Below are positions 41,870 through 42,760 of a stretch of 42,760 nt of DNA, piece by piece. Position 1 is the stretch's first letter. Each line of letters begins with the position of its first letter. The notes beneath the pieces were generated by a model. The model saw only the letters and a list, made by a program, of their open reading frames with translations. It ran no database searches and was not told the DNA's origin. A program made the translations under genes and the position numbers. Source of the stretch: UBA10438 sp964432155 (lineage in GTDB: Bacteria; Bacteroidota; Ignavibacteria; Kapaibacteriales; Kapaibacteriaceae); the NCBI GenBank assembly GCA_964432155.1, contig CAYSMF010000017.1, positions 1 through 42,760 on the forward strand. The letters run 5' to 3'.

Positions 41870-42760
41870 ATCCTCTGTTTCTGGACGAAAACGACGTTGC
41901 CCTGCAACGTCGTGTCAACGACATGCTCGATTGGGGTTTGCTGCTCTCCGTAGCGGCGGCTCTCGGCATGGGCTTGATCTCCATCTACAGTGCAGCATTC
42001 GGCATGGGCTCGGATGCCATCTTCAAGCGTCAGCTTGTCTATGCCGGCGTTGGGATCGTTGCTGCGATCGTGTTGTTCTTTCTTCCCGAGCGCGTGATCC
42101 GCAATCTCGCCTATCCGATGTACGGCGTCGGTGTACTGCTGCTTGCAGCGGTGCTCACGCCCCTTGGTCACGAAGTAAACGGACAGCGATGTTGGATCCA
42201 GATTGGATCCTTCTCCTTCCAGCCGTCGGAGTTCGCGAAAATCTCTACGCTCCTGGCCGCGGCCCGATTAACGGGTCGCAAAGGCTTTACGATTCAATCG
42301 ATCCGCGATCTCGCATCCGTTGCGGGGTTATTCCTGCTGCCCGTTGCGTTGATCATGATGCAGCCCGATACAGGGTCGGCAACAGTGTTTCTCGCGATGC
42401 TGCTCGGCGTGTACCTGTGGATCGGCGGTGACCTCTTCGTGCTCTACCTCGTTGCTACTGCACCGTTTGTTGCGATCTCGGCACTCTATGGCGTGCTGTT
42501 CGACAACATGATCTGGTTCATCATCATCAGCGCGTTGGTAACGATCGGCGCATTCCTCTTCAAGCGCAACCTCGTTGTTACAATCATGGCGTGTCTGCTC
42601 CTGATCGGTGCCGGCCTCGCCGTCAAGCCCGTGTTTTCGTCGCTTGAGCCGTATCAGCAGGGACGTTTGATTACACTCTTCGAGCCTGAGCGCAATCCTC
42701 GCGGCAGCGGCTACCACGTGATTCAGTCGATGCTTGCAGTTGGTTCAGGGGGCTTCTCCG
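41860..42760 (+). CDS. rodA: Rod-shape-determining protein RodA (3' end missing)
   Basis: The frame runs off the right edge; 300 codons are visible. RodA is a SEDS-family peptidoglycan glycosyltransferase of the elongasome. Many hydrophobic helices are present, with family motifs QIGSFSFQPSEFAKI, MMQPDTGSATVF and, near the cut, YQQGRLITLFEPERNPRGSGYH (given in part). The GTG start at 41860 overlaps purC by 10 nt, with GGGA 6 nt upstream. An ATG at 41923 would drop the N-terminal cytoplasmic tail and is the alternative. FtsW is excluded as less likely because of the RodA-type EPERNPRGSGYH loop. Confidence 0.92.
   Translation, partial: MAINPLFLDENDVALQRRVNDMLDWGLLLSVAAALGMGLISIYSAAFGMGSDAIFKRQLVYAGVGIVAAIVLFFLPERVIRNLAYPMYGVGVLLLAAVLTPLGHEVNGQRCWIQIGSFSFQPSEFAKISTLLAAARLTGRKGFTIQSIRDLASVAGLFLLPVALIMMQPDTGSATVFLAMLLGVYLWIGGDLFVLYLVATAPFVAISALYGVLFDNMIWFIIISALVTIGAFLFKRNLVVTIMACLLLIGAGLAVKPVFSSLEPYQQGRLITLFEPERNPRGSGYHVIQSMLAVGSGGFS

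Noticed and set aside
41674..42431. Frames overlapping rodA on both strands
   Set aside because: The open frame from 41860 to the edge encodes clear RodA motifs; the others are shadows.
1..42760. tRNA, rRNA, riboswitch or prophage remnants
   Set aside because: By eye I found no cloverleaf, rRNA segment, conserved riboswitch core, integrase or transposase. A covariance-model search would be needed to exclude small RNAs.

Overview
The window looks like chromosomal DNA (roughly mid-50s % G+C by eye) of a free-living member of the Bacteroidota/Chlorobiota superphylum, most likely a deep branch such as the Kapabacteria or Ignavibacteria group. The placement is inference. It rests on three proteins ending in type IX secretion system (T9SS) sorting domains, an IgGFc-binding-fold surface protein, Bacteroidota-style -7 promoter elements (TAnnTTTG), and a housekeeping set (prfA, nusB, miaB, purC, rodA, fbp, leucine dehydrogenase) with Chlorobi/Bacteroidota-like sequences. 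Unlike in Bacteroidaceae, many genes inside operons have a good GGAG-type Shine-Dalgarno sequence. I saw no tRNA, rRNA, CRISPR array, prophage or transposase.

Layout. Positions 3-5663 hold the 3' part of a giant secreted T9SS protein, closed by a strong terminator. Positions 5928-8691 hold a divergent pair: a DUF1624-type membrane acyltransferase and a CrtI-like carotenoid desaturase. From 18010 down to 8685 runs a compact minus-strand block of eight genes with ATGA or TAGTG overlaps. They encode a DUF4397-like lipoprotein, a cohesin-like T9SS protein, an IgGFc-fold protein fused to a beta-barrel, a lone CcmB-like permease, a metallophosphatase, a barrel-like protein, a glycerophosphodiesterase lipoprotein and another barrel-like protein. 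Positions 18067-20648 hold prfA, then a MarR-DoxX-CAP operon with a palindromic operator candidate. Positions 20656-24656 hold the acyl-CoA carboxylase carboxyltransferase, a small membrane protein and a GT2/GT-C glycosyltransferase pair.

Positions 24609-28420 (minus) hold leucine dehydrogenase, nusB and a beta-propeller T9SS protein. Positions 28454-29101 hold an RRM RNA-binding protein with a perfect-stem terminator and two copies of a double-hairpin repeat. Positions 29102-31341 (minus) hold uspA-like, fbp and a Tat-exported superoxide dismutase. Positions 31398-36645 hold a TPR/DUF3857/transglutaminase protein, a BtuF-like binding protein without signal peptide and thiamine pyrophosphokinase. 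Positions 36642-37666 (minus) hold two small genes. Positions 37753-42760 hold miaB, a MITE-like repeat element, an envelope protein, a small membrane protein, purC and the first 300 codons of rodA.

Working picture: a central-metabolism backbone with dense envelope and secretion modules. The strongest unexpected signals are (1) a recurring -7 element only 3-6 nt before start codons that lack a ribosome binding site, suggesting leaderless mRNAs; (2) the eight-gene envelope operon; and (3) two kinds of structured intergenic repeats. No clearly new defence or metabolic system was seen.
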